Numbered from the stretch's first letter, positions 43,450 through 55,236 are shown. The stretch is 64,000 nucleotides of DNA from Triplophysa rosa (GCF_024868665.1 NC_079906.1:12958807-13022806); one strand, 5' to 3'. Numbers and translations: made by a program. The notes: generated from the sequence alone by a model not told the origin.

Positions 43450-45446
43450 TATGGGATTCCTTTTGTGCCAATAAAAATGAACACAAACTTTAAAAAAACG
43501 AACAAAAATATACAATGAGAAAGAAAAAAAACTTTGATAATGAAAACAATAAACTCAATTGCAAGAATGTGACATGATTTTCAAATAAACTGCTATTTTT
43601 CTTAACAATATTCTAAGTTTCATTTTTGCAAATAATAGTTTTGAATTCACTGCTAGATTTTTCATTTGCGCTTTCCGAGTTTTCGTTTACGCTTCTCAAT
43701 TTTTCGTTCGCCGTTCTGGCACAAATCTCACGTGTAGGCAGGACTTATGGCCGCTTTACGCTGATTGGCTAGTGAGTTTTTGATAGATCGCTCCCTGACA
43801 AGGAAGTCGATACTGAAGATAGTACAGTGCAACGAATCTTAGAGAACAATCTGCATGCTGTTATCTTTATTGTTTGTACTTAAAACTACTTTCTTATTTA
43901 GTTAGTATATTAGTAATTGGTATTTGAAGTTGGTAAGTCATGCGTGGTGTGGATCCAAGCGTCTCATCATCATTGTCCTCCTCAGCCTCAGATAAATGAA
44001 TGTAATTCAGATAATAAAGAAAATCACTAAAAGTTGTATTCCTGTACAGTAGCAATTCTGTCTTTAGAACGTGCGTTCATTGTGTGCTTTATATTTTTTG
44101 TCAGGTATTATTTTATGGACTATTAAGATTATTTTCTTAAAAAGGAATGAACAACTTGCATTATAACATCCAATAAAGACACCTTACAGATTATTGGGTT
44201 GTGAGAAATTAACGTGCTAAAAGAAAACATTGCTGCATAGTTAATGTACAGAGAAACTTTTAGCGATTTTATTATCTCGGTTTTATAAATATACCTGAGG
44301 GTGACTTGTGTCCAGCTGAGCAGGATGACGACGATGTCGATCTTGCAAACAGTCTCCTTTTAAATAATTAAGTCCACTTATAAGTCAAGTACTGTATCTT
44401 TCTTTTTAAACTCATGGTGAATATACAGTATTATACCCCTTTCTTTACATTCACAAAAAGTACACCTCATAAAACAGTACCAATACATTCAAATGACATT
44501 TATGTTTTTTAAACGCTACAACAAAACAAATTCATAAGGTGACACAATTAGAGGCCTTTAGAATGTTTTATTCATTTAGTCTGTCTCTTGCAAACAACAT
44601 TTCATTATGTATTTACACACCTACATAAAACAGGTTAAAGAAAAGCAGAAGAGAGACTTCTTAAACTATAAACAAACATTTAAAGATAGAAACAATACAT
44701 AAAATGCCACCACGATTATAATCTATAAATTAGAAATATGAACTGGAAGCATAACACTTTATTTTATATCTCCTTAAAACTCACTAGGCATCTCGTTTTC
44801 CTGATATCATTGTAATTATAAATTATAGACTGCTGTCTTGACGGCCTCTAAACCCACGTAAAGTTGCATGTGAATATGAAATAATATCCTGTATTTGCTC
44901 GACATTGGCTTGTTGTTACGGCGTGATAGAGCCTGGAAGCGTGTCCTACTTTTAAGTGCGTGATAGTTGGCAACCTTGTTAATATACTAACAAAATAAGA
45001 AAGTAATTAAAGTACAAACACTAAAACAATACAATACAGAAAACCACAACCAGATTGCTCTCTAATCCGCTGCACTGTCTTCAGTATCGATTTCCTGGTC
45101 AGGGAGCTGTCAATCCAAATCTCACTAACCAATGAGAGTAAAGTGGCCATAAATCCCGCCCACACGTGAGATTTGTGCCAGAAAGGCGAACGAAAAATTG
45201 AGAAGTGTAAACGAAAACTCGGAAAGCCCAAATGAAAAATCTAGCAGCGAATTCAAAACTATTATTTTCAAAAACGAAACTTAGAAAATTGTTAAGAAAA
45301 ATAGCAGTTTATTTGAAAATAATGTCACATTCTTGCAATTAAGTTTATTGTTTTCATTATCAAAGTGTTTTTTTTTCTCATTGTATATTTTTGTTCGTTT
45401 TTTAAAAGTTTGCGTTCATTTTTATTGGCACAAAAGGAATCCCATA
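43450..45446. mobile_element. Long-TIR DNA element, 2.0 kb, about 465-bp inverted repeats, TSD CGCAAC
   Basis: The first about 465 bases (43450-43915, starting TATGGGATTCCTTTTGTGCC) recur almost base for base as the reverse complement of 44983-45446. The flanks are CGCAAC on both sides (43444-43449 and 45447-45452). Shared words include TTCTTAACAAT, CTGCTAGATTTTTCATTTG, CGAGTTTTCGTTTAC and CACAAATCTCACGTGT. The middle 1.07 kb has no catalytic domain that I can read, but two short tails that look coding: a serine-rich frame near 43945-43998 (GVDPSVSSSLSSSASDK, then stop) and an acidic frame at 44291-44370 (IPEGDLCPAEQDDDDVDLAN, ending in a stop). Long TIRs recall Mutator-like or some fold-back elements; the family is unassigned. 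Confidence 0.75.
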
Positions 45447-45461
45447 CGCAACCAGCAGTAC

Positions 45462-45472
45462 TGCGCATGCGC
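45462..45472. promoter_or_regulatory. NRF1-type palindrome TGCGCATGCGC
   Basis: TGCGCATGCGC matches the NRF1 consensus exactly. It sits 10 bases after the TSD of the long-TIR element and about 170 bases before a consensus splice donor (AAG/GTATGTG, donor at 45643). Such motifs mark many vertebrate CpG promoters, but no other promoter evidence is visible here. Confidence 0.35.
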
Positions 45473-45564
45473 CGTAGCCTTCACTATCACAATCGAGCTG
45501 ATGCAAAACTCACACAGTATAGCCACGAGTCCACGGAGCCATTCAGAGCCCTCGATGCTGCTAA

Positions 45565-45991
45565 CGGCTAACCGAACCGGGACCGCAAATCACAAACGGG
45601 TAGAGCATTTTTAACACCAGAGGAGCTGAATGAAATGCGAAGGTATGTGTTGAAAGGACGCACACAGGCGTATTGTGTGAACCACATGGTACCACTGGAG
45701 AGAGATAGAGAGGTCCATGTAACGTTAGCTGGACAAAGTGAATTAAATGTAAATTTGGAGAGTGTGCAAAACCTTTGTGATTCGTTTTGTTTGTTGTGTC
45801 GTTCGGTGATATCGCAGAGCACATCGAGAGACTCACTGAACCCTAAACTGGTCGGTGTATGTGGAGGTTTTGTCACACTACCATGGAAGCCTATCTTTTT
45901 TTCTGAGATCAAGGACGTGGTGTTCAATAACGTCGTTCTCTTTTCGGCGCGTGTCGGTATCTCTCGCGTGCACAGTGGAGGAGGGAACTGA
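45565..45991 (+). CDS. Open frame of unknown nature, possibly a transposon remnant or chance
   Basis: I do not recognise this product. After a stop near 45563 the plus strand stays open for about 140 codons to a stop at 45989-45991, with the first ATG at 45635. The part before and just after that ATG reads RAFLTPEELNEMRRYVLKGR and then TQAYCVNHMVPLERDREVHV, a charged helical texture that looks more like protein than random translation. The later part (VGVCGGFVTLPWKPIFF) does not extend this clearly. The minus strand is open over the same stretch too, which weakens the case. A consensus donor at 45643 would cut the frame shortly after the ATG. It is bounded on the left by the long-TIR element and an NRF1-like motif. 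It could be a first exon, a decayed transposon gene, or noise. Confidence 0.2.
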
Positions 45992-46639
45992 TTTAGTATA
46001 AGGTGTTCAAATCATATTAGCGTATTTCCAAGTTTTTCATGATCATTTTAATAGCTAGGAAAATATAATCTTTTAATTGGACGTTATTATTATCACAGGA
46101 TCTTAAAACCCCTTCCTAGACAGCATCATAGGAGGTGAATGCGCATTTAGGGCAAATGATGCTTTAAAATAAATGTGGTCTAATTCAGCGCCTTCCTATG
46201 ATTCTCTCCACTTAAGAGCAAGAAGAATAAAGACTTTTTCTAGGTGGTCCATTGTTGTTGGGCTCTCATAATCATTATCTGACTAAATATAACAGGTAAG
46301 TTAGAAGTTGCATTATGAGCTCATTACTACACGCGCTGTTAAAACAGTGTCCTTTACTTTTATACTTAGGTCGTAAAGTCCGGGCTGTTAAATTAAACTG
46401 GCTCATACCTGTTTGTGCTGGCGTAAAACGTTTTATAAGATAACTAGACTGCGTGTACAAGATGAAAACATGGATGTTAGAAACCTGATATTTCCTTGTG
46501 TCACTTGTGTAGAAAGTGAATTCAGGCATGAAGTGCACACTGATAAAACCACCTCTAAATCATATCAGTGACGAATTCCAGAGTACCTCTGATGCAATTT
46601 CATCTTTGACTTCTGCTCCCATTTAGAGTTAATGAGTGC

Positions 46640-47080
46640 GTTTACATGCTGAAAATAAACGGATATCTTATCAAAAATCAACTTAAAAAGAAAACAGTTT
46701 TCACGTGTTTACATGCATAGTAATAAACCGGCTACGCAGAAAACCGCGTTTACATGGAAGTTTGAGACTTGCCGGGTTTATCGCGTGCAGTGACGTCATC
46801 GTCGATTGTATTTTTATTGTTTAGTAATTAAAAACGCCATGGGAAATCGGTCAGAAGCTGTATTTTTATATGTATTCTCATGTCCGCAGTACCTGCAAAT
46901 GAAACAATAGTTTTTCATTTAGCCTTTTCCACATCAACTGCATGATTCGAGAGCGGACTTTTATGCGTTATTTTACTATTACTTCCGTTTGGGACTTTCA
47001 CTATTGCGCTGTCAGACATGCGAACATAAACAAAACTGAGAGAAAACCGGTAAAGGCGTTTACATGCAGCATAAGGATTT
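46640..47080. repeat. Dispersed repeat with recurring GCGTTTACATG words
   Basis: GTTTACATG occurs at about 46641, 46707, 46749 and 47058 with nearby AAACCGG/ACCGGTAAA words, a pattern seen in fish non-autonomous elements. Ends and family are not fixed. Flanking DNA from 45992 to 47490 has no gene that I can support. Confidence 0.4.
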
Positions 47081-47490
47081 TAGGGTCGACAATTCTAACG
47101 TCTGTTGCTGAGGTCACGTAAGGCCAATCATAGTACTCGGCTGAAGTTATTTGTGTATGAATGTATGCATAAATTAATTAATTTTGTGATCTTGCCAAAC
47201 TGGCACCATCTAGTTATTGCTACATGGTCATTATACATTTTTACACTATAAAAGAGTATCTATAGTATAACATTTATAGTAAATATGGTTTGGCAGGTTT
47301 ATATGTATACTTGCATGTTGAGCACTCGGTAGCCATGACAAGTATGTTGTGTGCTGTTTCCATGAGGTGGTAGTTGAATTGTAGAGAGGTCATTCTATTG
47401 TTGGCTTTGTATGAATGCCAAAAGTTAGAGATTATGACTGCGCGCACTCATTGGATAGCTTTGGTCTGTTCAAATGGCGGTGACGTAAAG

Positions 47491-48658
47491 CAGGGCTCGA
47501 CATTAACGCTTGTCCGGGACAAGTCAATGTTTAGTATGGGCAAGTGAGAGAGAATTTTACTTGCCCGACCGGACAAGTAACTTGAGAAAAAAAAGAACAG
47601 TGCAACATATATGTAGAATAATAAGAATATATGCATTAGACAGTGCTGCGTGTTTGTCGTGGTTGTGCTTGTTTGTGTGTGACAATAATCAATGCGCACC
47701 GCACAGAGTCCACGCGGACGCGAAATCCTGTTATTTAATGTCATCTGGCTGTTCTGCGTGTCCGAGTGAATTATGTGCACAGTTTAACATACAACACGAG
47801 TGATGGTCGAGGATTTATCTGTGCTGCACTGTATGAGGATATGAACACATGAACTTCATCTCCAAAGTTGCTCTGAGAGTTTATTTTACGAGCGTTTTAG
47901 TGTTTGAGTGAAGCTATCTGCAAACAAGCGTCTTCCCAAAGACCCGTCAAAATAAAAGTCCCGTTAAATTGAACACTCAGACAAAAAATACTGTAGTGTA
48001 CTATTGAAAATTGAAGTGCCCTTGTAGTAAATTGATAAACACTGTATACTATAGTAAAGTTCAAAAACAATATAGTAGGAATTTTACTGCAGTTTACTAT
48101 AGTAAATACTATAGTAACCTACAGTAATTTATGTGGACAAATATACCACTATTGTATAGTAAAAAAGGAAAAACACAGAACTTAGAAATATTAAAACAAA
48201 TTTAGGTAATCTAAAAATGATATGGCCCTAATTTATCCATCTGTATGTAACATTAATGTCTTTTGTCAGTTATCTGCCTATTCATAATGAACTACACTTG
48301 CACATTTCTGCCTGTTCTACCAAACTTTAAACCTCTCTAGCACCAGTGCTATGTGCAAAGAAGTTAACCTACAGCCTTAACACTAATAATAATTACTGCT
48401 TGCCATTGTTTTATAGCAGTCACGGAGAGTAGGCCTATAACCAAATTCAGGCGGCCAAAGCGGACACTGGTCAAATTTGCTTCCAAGCATTTTAACTAAT
48501 CTAAATCCGAAACAATTATATTGATTATATTATATTATAATTCAAATGAAATATCATTTTTTTATCTTTGGACAAGTAATTTTTGTACTCGGACAAGTGA
48601 ATGTCAAATTTACTTGTCCGAAGGACAACCGCATGACAATGCTTAATGTCAAACCCTG
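47491..48658. mobile_element. hAT-type element, CAGGGCTCGACATTAA ends, 7-bp TSD CGTAAAG
   Basis: The left end CAGGGCTCGACATTAACGC and right end GCTTAATGTCAAACCCTG are inverted, flanked by CGTAAAG at 47484-47490 and 48659-48665. Subterminal CTTGTCCG/GGACAAGT words repeat at both ends. Inside, 47990-48130 carries ACTATAGTAA-type palindromes that may be a nested MITE. Overlapping frames on both strands near 47450-47800 show no domain. Confidence 0.8.
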
Positions 48659-48665
48659 CGTAAAG

Positions 48666-50248
48666 TCTTTGCAATAGTGTGTGTTGGGTAATAAGGAGTA
48701 TTGACTGAAGTTTGGAATGTGAAGATACTACAAACTTGGGTTAAAAATGTAAAACATGCAAATTTCACACATTTCAGACAAAAATATAAAATATGTCATC
48801 ATGTACAGATCTTTATGTTGACTTCTTGAGGAAAATGGAAGACTGACTTTGTACTAGCCACTCTTTTTAATACAATTACAATGAATGGTAGTTTTGTCAT
48901 TGAAGTTGGCATGATGTGAAACACAATGTATACAATGAATGGGTGCTGAAGTGTTCAAGATTGAAATGGAAGAGCAATGGTACCATTAAAGAGGTCTGAA
49001 GGCTTATGCTAAATTGTAGGTGTTGGTAAGCCATGATGATAGCTTTGAGGGACACGCAGACCTAAATTTGTTATTTCATCACTGCCCGATGTCCACTCTA
49101 ATGTTCGTAATATCTGATCTTTTCTTTCGTGTGAGATATTTTCAGTCAATTAAATTTTTGGTAGAAGTGCTATAAATGATTCAGCAGTCACACAGAATGT
49201 GAGAACCAGATCAACCGCTCGCTGAATTATCTTGTCATGAGTTAACAGCTCCACTGGAGGGAAGATTATCAGTGATTATAGGCTAGAATTCCTCAGAAGA
49301 CATGCAGCTGCAAATCTACTTTTTAAACCCTTATGGTACTTTTATTTTCTTTATGAGAGCTTTAGCCATCAGAATTTGTCTTTGTGTTTCATGAAAGAAA
49401 TCATATAATTGTACAATGTCTTGAGAATTAATAAATATGGCAGGATTATCTATTCTATGTGTTTAAAAAGATAGATAGGAGGCATTTTATTCAGAGAATC
49501 TGAATAAGAATGGAGTGTGGATTGGCTGGGGCCCGTCTGTCTGGCTCTTCACTTGGTTGTAAATATGTCCTTTATTCAATAACATCCTTTGTTATTGACT
49601 TTATTCAAGACATCCTTAACTTTGAGCTGAAGAGAAGTCTTTCACTAAAGTCGTTGCTCACATGTAAGTGTTTAGCGCACATTAGTCAACGGTTTGGTCC
49701 TCAGAACCCAGAGGATGTTGTGATGCATGCATCATTGAGAGACCAATGAGTGATGGGGGTGTGTTTGACCCGCCTCTTAGGGCTTAGTTTGCACAGTTTG
49801 GCGTTCGCAACTTCTTAACTTTTGCTAGTGTTTGTGATGTGTATGACCATTTTAATTGTTAGGGTTATAATAACTTTCCTCTCTGTAATGGTTTTGAGTC
49901 CTGTCTTAGATGTTTCATCAGGCTTTGAAGATGAGTTCACCCTGGAAATAACTGGGCATAAAATGATTGCAAAAGCAAATAACTTGTTGGGTGTGTGTAC
50001 TTTTATATTGTGTGTTTGCAAGCATGGCAGTACCAGGGTTCCTGCTGGGAGGGAAGGAATGCTTCATTGAACTAAAAAACGTTATAGCTCACAGATTTAA
50101 AAATGCAAGTCAGCAAAACTTTAAAGGCTGGATAACATGCTTTGTCATGCATTCTGACTTCTTTACACAGTTGAAAGTGCTGGTTAATCATGCTTACAAG
50201 GTCAAATTGTAAAAAAAACATGTTGGACGTATGACGTAGTATTTCTAT
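48666..50248. other. Noncoding DNA, no gene seen
   Basis: Open frames at 49510-49749 and 49815-50212 have no recognisable domains and overlap on opposite strands. No repeats were noted. Confidence 0.4.
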
Positions 50249-50324
50249 TAGGGCTGGGCGATGTGACGATATTATCGTATATCGCAGATGTCTCGCAAAT
50301 ATCCCGATGTCGATTACAACAGAC

Positions 50325-51165
50325 TAGGGGTGGAGCCGAACCCGAATACGGTATTCGGAAAGGCACAAATAGCGTGTTTTTTACTAATACTTATTTCGAA
50401 CAAATACTTTAAAAAAAATTGTATTCGGGAACAAGAAAAACTTCATATCAAAAAGCTGCGTTTTCGTGCATGCCCGAGCGAGTGAGTGAGTGAGTGAGTG
50501 AGTGAGTGAGTGAGTGAGTGAGTGAGTGAGTGAGTGAGTGAGTGAGTGAGTGAGTGAGTGAGTGAGTGAGTGAGTNACAACAGACTAGGGGTGGAGCCGA
50601 ACCCGAATACGGTATTCGGAAAGGCACAAATAGCGTGTTTTTTACTAATACTTATTTCGAACAAATACTTTTAAAAAAATTGTATTCGGGAACAAGAAAA
50701 ACTTTATATCAAAAAGCTGCGTTTTCGTGCATGCCCGAGTGAGTGAGTGAGTGAGTGACATTCAGGAGTCGGGGGGGTGGGGGGTAAAAGAGGTGACTGA
50801 CACAGGCTGCTCCACACAGCAACAGAGAAGGCTCGGCTGAGCGAAAAAAGACTTCACTGCGTGCATCACTATTTTGTTGAATAGATTTTTGTACCTTAAC
50901 TGGGTTCCGGAGGCAGTTTATAACTTTCGGGAAGCAGAGTTTGTTCGGGAGATTATTCCATTACGCTGCATTATTGACGTCTGCAGTCGGGTGCTCTCAT
51001 GTTCGCTCTGTTTACGTACACTATAACGTACATTAGAAGTGTAACGCAAAAAAAACTGGATTTTTACGCCTATTTTGAATTTTACTCGAATACAAATACA
51101 AATACTTTCCCCCACTCAACAAATACAAATACAGATACAAATACCGGCTGCTTTGCACACCCTTA
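50325..51165. mobile_element. hAT-type element, TAGGGGTGGAGCCGAA end, 8-bp TSD CAACAGAC, contains an 'n'
   Basis: It is flanked by CAACAGAC at 50317-50324 and 51166-51173. The left end is TAGGGGTGGAGCCGAACCCG and the right end GGCTGCTTTGCACACCCTTA. An unknown base at 50576 is followed by a second copy of the left 150 bases together with the TSD (from 50577). This suggests the real element is shorter and the duplicate is an assembly join. (GAGT)n tracts lie at 50476-50575 and 50738-50758. Confidence 0.75.
50476..50575. repeat. (GAGT)n microsatellite ending at an unknown base
   Basis: About 25 GAGT units in a row, terminating at the single 'n' at 50576. The matching tract after the duplicated segment (50738-50758) is only about five units. 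An open frame through it is a repeat artefact. Confidence 0.9.
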
Positions 51166-51484
51166 CAACAGACAGATACCAGACGATAATTGATAATAAT
51201 GGAAAATACGCATTATAACATTATCATGCGATGTAGGCTTTAGCGTAAACGTTAATGTTCATATGCCCAGGCAGTCAGTAACAGTGACAGAATTTTGGAA
51301 GCGCTGTTTTGTTCAGTCAGTTGAAAGTGCTGATGTTTTCTGCCGGTCGCTGCACAGACAGACCAAGAGAAAGACGAGTTGCATCAGCAAAGCAAAACCT
51401 CACGCTCGCGGGTCTGTACCGGTGTTCGAATTGTCCTACCCTGTCAGATTTTCCTACCACAGGGCAAAACTTAATATAATCTAA

Positions 51485-51651
51485 ATCAGTGTTTCCCAAC
51501 CCTGGTCCTCGGGGCACACCTTCCAGAATGTTTTAGTTCTCTCCCTATATGAAACACCTGATTGATGAGTTGACTCAGGTGTTTTATATAGGGAGAGATC
51601 TAAAACATTCTGGAAGGTGTGCCCCGAGGACCAGGGTTGGGAAACACTGAT
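51485..51651. mobile_element. Near-perfect foldback MITE
   Basis: ATCAGTGTTTCCCAACCCTG then GTCCTCGGGGCACACCTTCC on the left are exactly mirrored by GGAAGGTGTGCCCCGAGGAC and CAGGGTTGGGAAACACTGAT on the right. The loop is GATTGATGAGTTGA-like sequence between CAGGTG/CACCTG words. CTAA flanks both sides. High arm identity suggests a recent copy. Confidence 0.85.
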
Positions 51652-51769
51652 CTAAACCACATCGACAAAATAAACAGGTAGGATGATTTCACAATGCAAA
51701 ATATCCTGTCAGATAGATAGTCCTACTATCTTAAAATAAACACATAAAATAAATTTACAGTGTAAATAC

Positions 51770-51870
51770 TAGGTGTGTAACGGTTCAAATTACTCACGGT
51801 TCGGTTTGTGTCACGGTTTTAGGGTCACGGTTTTGGTTCGGTTTGTGCTATGTTCAGGGAAAAGGGACTA
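51770..51870. mobile_element. hAT-type left-end fragment (TAGGTGTGTAACGGTTC)
   Basis: TAGGTGTGTAACGGTTCAAA, followed by repeated CACGGTTCGGTT/CACGGTTTT words, resembles the left end of fish hAT elements. No mirrored right end was found. The 1.5 kb that follows to 53359 has no gene that I can support. Confidence 0.45.
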
Positions 51871-53359
51871 CTGACAAATAAAAATAAGAACAAATTATCA
51901 AGCTACAGGTAACAGCACCAATAAACCAACAGAGCAAAGCAGAAAATTAAATAAGATACTGTATATACCTTTTAAGGTAGAAATGGATTAAAGTAATCAA
52001 ATAAAACATAACATTGCATATGTACAAATTAAATAAAGACAAATCATAATTGAAGTTACAGAAGCTATTGAGTCAAAAGCAGTGGGTGATTTCCTTGACT
52101 TTTAACAGACAGCAGGAATATGCTGCTGTCGCTTTAAGAGGAATGAAACCGATGCAGTACACTGATACTGTACACATGCGTTGTTTTTCGTCCGTTCACT
52201 TAAGACATAACCTACATGTCTTTATATGTTTAGTCTTTTCCCTAAAGCATAGGTTTTAACATGTTTAACCATTTAAGGAAACATGAAAATAACTACTTTA
52301 TAAAATTCTAAACAGATCATTAGCTGTGAAGTTAAAAATATCATAAATATCTTTAAAAGAAAAATTCTTGTCACGCTTTAATCAAAACAGGTGCATTTTG
52401 TGTTCTCTCACTTTTGCCGTTTAAACACCAAGCCAAGAGATGTCAGGAAACATTTATTTCCTGCTTTTGAGATGCTATCCTCTGCCATGTTTTCTGTTTC
52501 GAAATACGCTGTGTGATCTTAAGCTTACTATGTTGTTGATGTATGTATGTTGTATATTTGGACAAAAAATGATAGCTTACTGCTTACCGAATACTACACA
52601 ATATACACTTTACACCTTACGCTGAGGGAAACGGTATGTAATCAATCAGTGTTTAAATGGTAGTGTGCTACTTTGTGCTACATTTTACCTTTTCAATTTT
52701 ATTGTTTCTGATGTTTCATGTTTAATGTAGCAATTTTGCAATGGTTAATCTGTTGTATTGCATTGTGGAATACATTATGCCACAGTGAATAAGAATGTAT
52801 ACTGCACATTTGGGCAGATATAAACAAATGTAGCAGGGTAACTAAATGCAAAGCATACATAGATGCTAATAGTGTACGTACTAAATTTTAGGTTATTTTT
52901 TATTTTCTGTTTATTCTCATCGATATTGTAGATAATGACTTGTAGTATGCTCATCTAAACTGAGAATGAATTAAAGGTTTATTTGTAAAATTAGGCTTGT
53001 TTTAACAACTGTTGGTGTTCATTCAGATGTCAAGTAAGTTAGAAATAAAGCACATATGTAATGCATATGTAGGTTTGATGATGGGTTACTAGGTTATCTG
53101 TTAGGAGAAGACTGAAGTTAACGGAAGGTCCTGTTCTGCAAAATTATATAAACCTTTTGGTCATTTGGATGGTAGCTGAAAGTGATCTGCGTGATGCATG
53201 AAGGTTACAGATCAGAGACCGTGAAGTCAATTTGTTTGACTGATTTACTGTCATTACGTGTGTACTTTGGCTGACACCAACTTGAAAGGAAAGGTTGTAA
53301 AGGGTGCTCTAGTTGAGCAATAAAATTGCATCAAGTGCCATAATGAATAAAGTATCAGT
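51871..53359. other. Noncoding DNA, no gene seen
   Basis: AT-rich sequence with two short open frames (52050-52259, 52440-52625) lacking domains. May include interior of the hAT fragment to its left. Confidence 0.4.
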
Positions 53360-54411
53360 TAGTGTTGTCAAAAGTACCGGTACTTCGGGTCCAAGTCGGT
53401 ACCTAAAAATAAAAAAGTTGTCGGTACCTAATTTTCATAAGACCCGGTAGTACCGACGTACCGGGTCAACCGGGTACTGATGCTCTGTCTGACAGGTTGT
53501 CAGTCGGAAACTTTTCATAGATGCAATAAGACGTGATGAGCGGATAAGCGCGGCTCCGATCCACAAGAGATGCGCGCAGAAATACTTAAGATTAAAGTCA
53601 TATCACGAAGAAAACGAACAGAGTTTTGTGGTGAAAGGAGGAAACATCCGGATTTAAGTAACAATTCAAGCGGTAAGTTTCAAATTCTGTTGCGTTTGCA
53701 TTATGAATGTTGAAGCATATAAAAAAAAAAAAAAAAAAAAAAAATAAAAGTACCTGTTTGCGTGTTAATTTGTTAGCGCCAATGCTAAACCAGTCAAGTG
53801 TCCTTATTAACCATTTAATGCTTTTATAACTGTAATCGGGTAAAATAAATGGGAGGGCGGGATGGGGTTTACAGTACCTATTTTATTTAGGCCTATCTGA
53901 AATCTATGTGCTAGAAAACTATCATACTAACCTGTATGACTAGCAATGTGTATGTCTTGGATGGATAACTCTATTAGGTTTAAAAAGCCACATTTAAACT
54001 AAAGAAAAATATGTCTGTTGCATTTATTATTTTAATATACAGTTACCTTAATGTAAGTAATCTTGTGTAAATGCAGTATAAAAACTGATGTTTGTTTTAA
54101 TATTGCATATGCATGTTTGTTCAGTAAGTTGACTTACTGAAGTTTATTCTATTTGTCTTATACAGCAGCAGACTGAGGAGGATGTTCATCAGCATGAAAG
54201 ACCCCAGTGAGCACACAACCGTTTCAGCAACAATTAACTTGTATACATACAAAATGGCATTGCTTTCTATACATTTATATTAACAATAAGCTTTATTAAT
54301 AAAATTGTGTTTCAATTAGCATGTACTGGTGTTTTGCTTTGGTACAGAGAACCGTGGAATTTTACTGGTATTGGTACCGACTACTGAAATTTTGGTACCG
54401 TGACAACACTA
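53360..54411. mobile_element. hAT-type element, TAGTGTTGTCA ends, perfect 8-bp TSD GTATCAGT
   Basis: A 1052-bp element from TAGTGTTGTCAAAAGTACCG to CGTGACAACACTA, flanked by GTATCAGT at 53352-53359 and 54412-54419. GGTACC/GGTACCGAC words fill both subterminal regions. It contains an A run at about 53722-53744. No transposase is readable. Confidence 0.85.
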
Positions 54412-54664
54412 GTATCAGTTCATATCCAGATGGAACGTAGGGTCTGTCATCTTGGCATCGGATAGCTTCAGCAATGTTTGATTCAAGTCATTTTGGCTTG
54501 TAGATGTATCAGTTGCTATTGTAACACACACTTTTCGTCAAAAGAAAAAAAGGCAGCCAGCATCATCTTCTAAACCTGAGCTAGTTGATGTCTTGCACGT
54601 CCCAGTGGAGAAATATTAACCCGTAACCTTTACTTCTGCGAGTCTGGCTGATGCACAACCACGT

Positions 54665-55080
54665 TAGGGGTGTCGAAATTAATCGTTTTTACGATGCATC
54701 GCGATGCAAGCGAGGACAATTCGGTATCGGTTCAGTAACAGACCATAACCGGTTATAACGTACTTACGTTTTTCTGACATCATGTCGCATATGTGCTTTT
54801 ACTGCTTTAGCATACAATGGCGGAGGTAGGCGAGACGCCAGTAATTAAAAATGCTCCAACTACTTTAAAAGCCGACATCTGGGCACACTTTGGCTTTTAT
54901 GAAAAACCCGGTAAGCACGACCTGGACAGATCATGACATCCGCACATTCTCGGGAGACTACTGTACCAGTAGCCTGTCCAACACTGCCGCCTCATGGGAA
55001 AAGAACTCTTCTTGGCTTATTTGGGACATACTAAAGCATGCAGGGAGATTCACAGACTATTTAAAGAGTACATAACTAGG
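54665..55080 (+). mobile_element. 5' part of a hAT-type element with transposase exon remnant
   Basis: The left end TAGGGGTGTCGAAATTAATC is followed by GATGCATCGCGATGCAAG and, at 54817, a BED-type coding remnant. The right end was not found before the next hAT element at 55237, so the copy is probably truncated near 55080-55230. Confidence 0.6.
54817..54936 (+). pseudogene. BED-finger N-terminus of a hAT transposase, truncated (39 aa)
   Basis: The frame opens MAEVGETPVIKNAPTTLKAD and continues IWAHFGFYEKPGKHDLDRS before TGA at 54934-54936. The I/V-W-x-H-F-G-F block with a preceding lysine-alanine pair is the start of a zf-BED domain, the DNA-binding module of hAT transposases and of host ZBED genes. 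The C-x2-C and H/C ligands that should follow are lost after the stop. Readable debris (KELFLAYLGHTKACREIHRL) continues in other frames to about 55075. A domesticated gene is unlikely given the frame breaks and the transposon end just upstream. Confidence 0.6.
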
Positions 55081-55236
55081 GATTTTTAATGTCCTACTTT
55101 GGTTTATGGAGTGTCCAACAACAAGTTTATGTACATAGAAGGTGTAAAAACACTATTATTTTGTAATAATAGGTAGGTACTCTTACCTTACTTCTTGACT
55201 GACTCTGAAATGATTCGTTCCGCGATTCATCTGTTT

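Larger units (their letters stand above)
50249..51280. mobile_element. Left part of a hAT-type element (TAGGGCTGGGCGATGTG), interrupted
   Basis: TAGGGCTGGGCGATGTGACG with ACGATATTATCGTATATCGC is the typical left end of a fish hAT family. It is interrupted after 50324 by the element at 50325-51165. The sequence resumes with ACGATAATTGATAATAATGG at about 51182 and fades out near 51280-51480. The right terminus was not found. Confidence 0.55.

Noticed and set aside
50476..50575. CRISPR-like regular repeat
   Set aside because: A 4-bp simple repeat without spacers, in a vertebrate genome.
50443..50664. Open frame with Thr-His-Ser-Leu repeats
   Set aside because: Product of the (GAGT)n tract and it crosses the unknown base at 50576.
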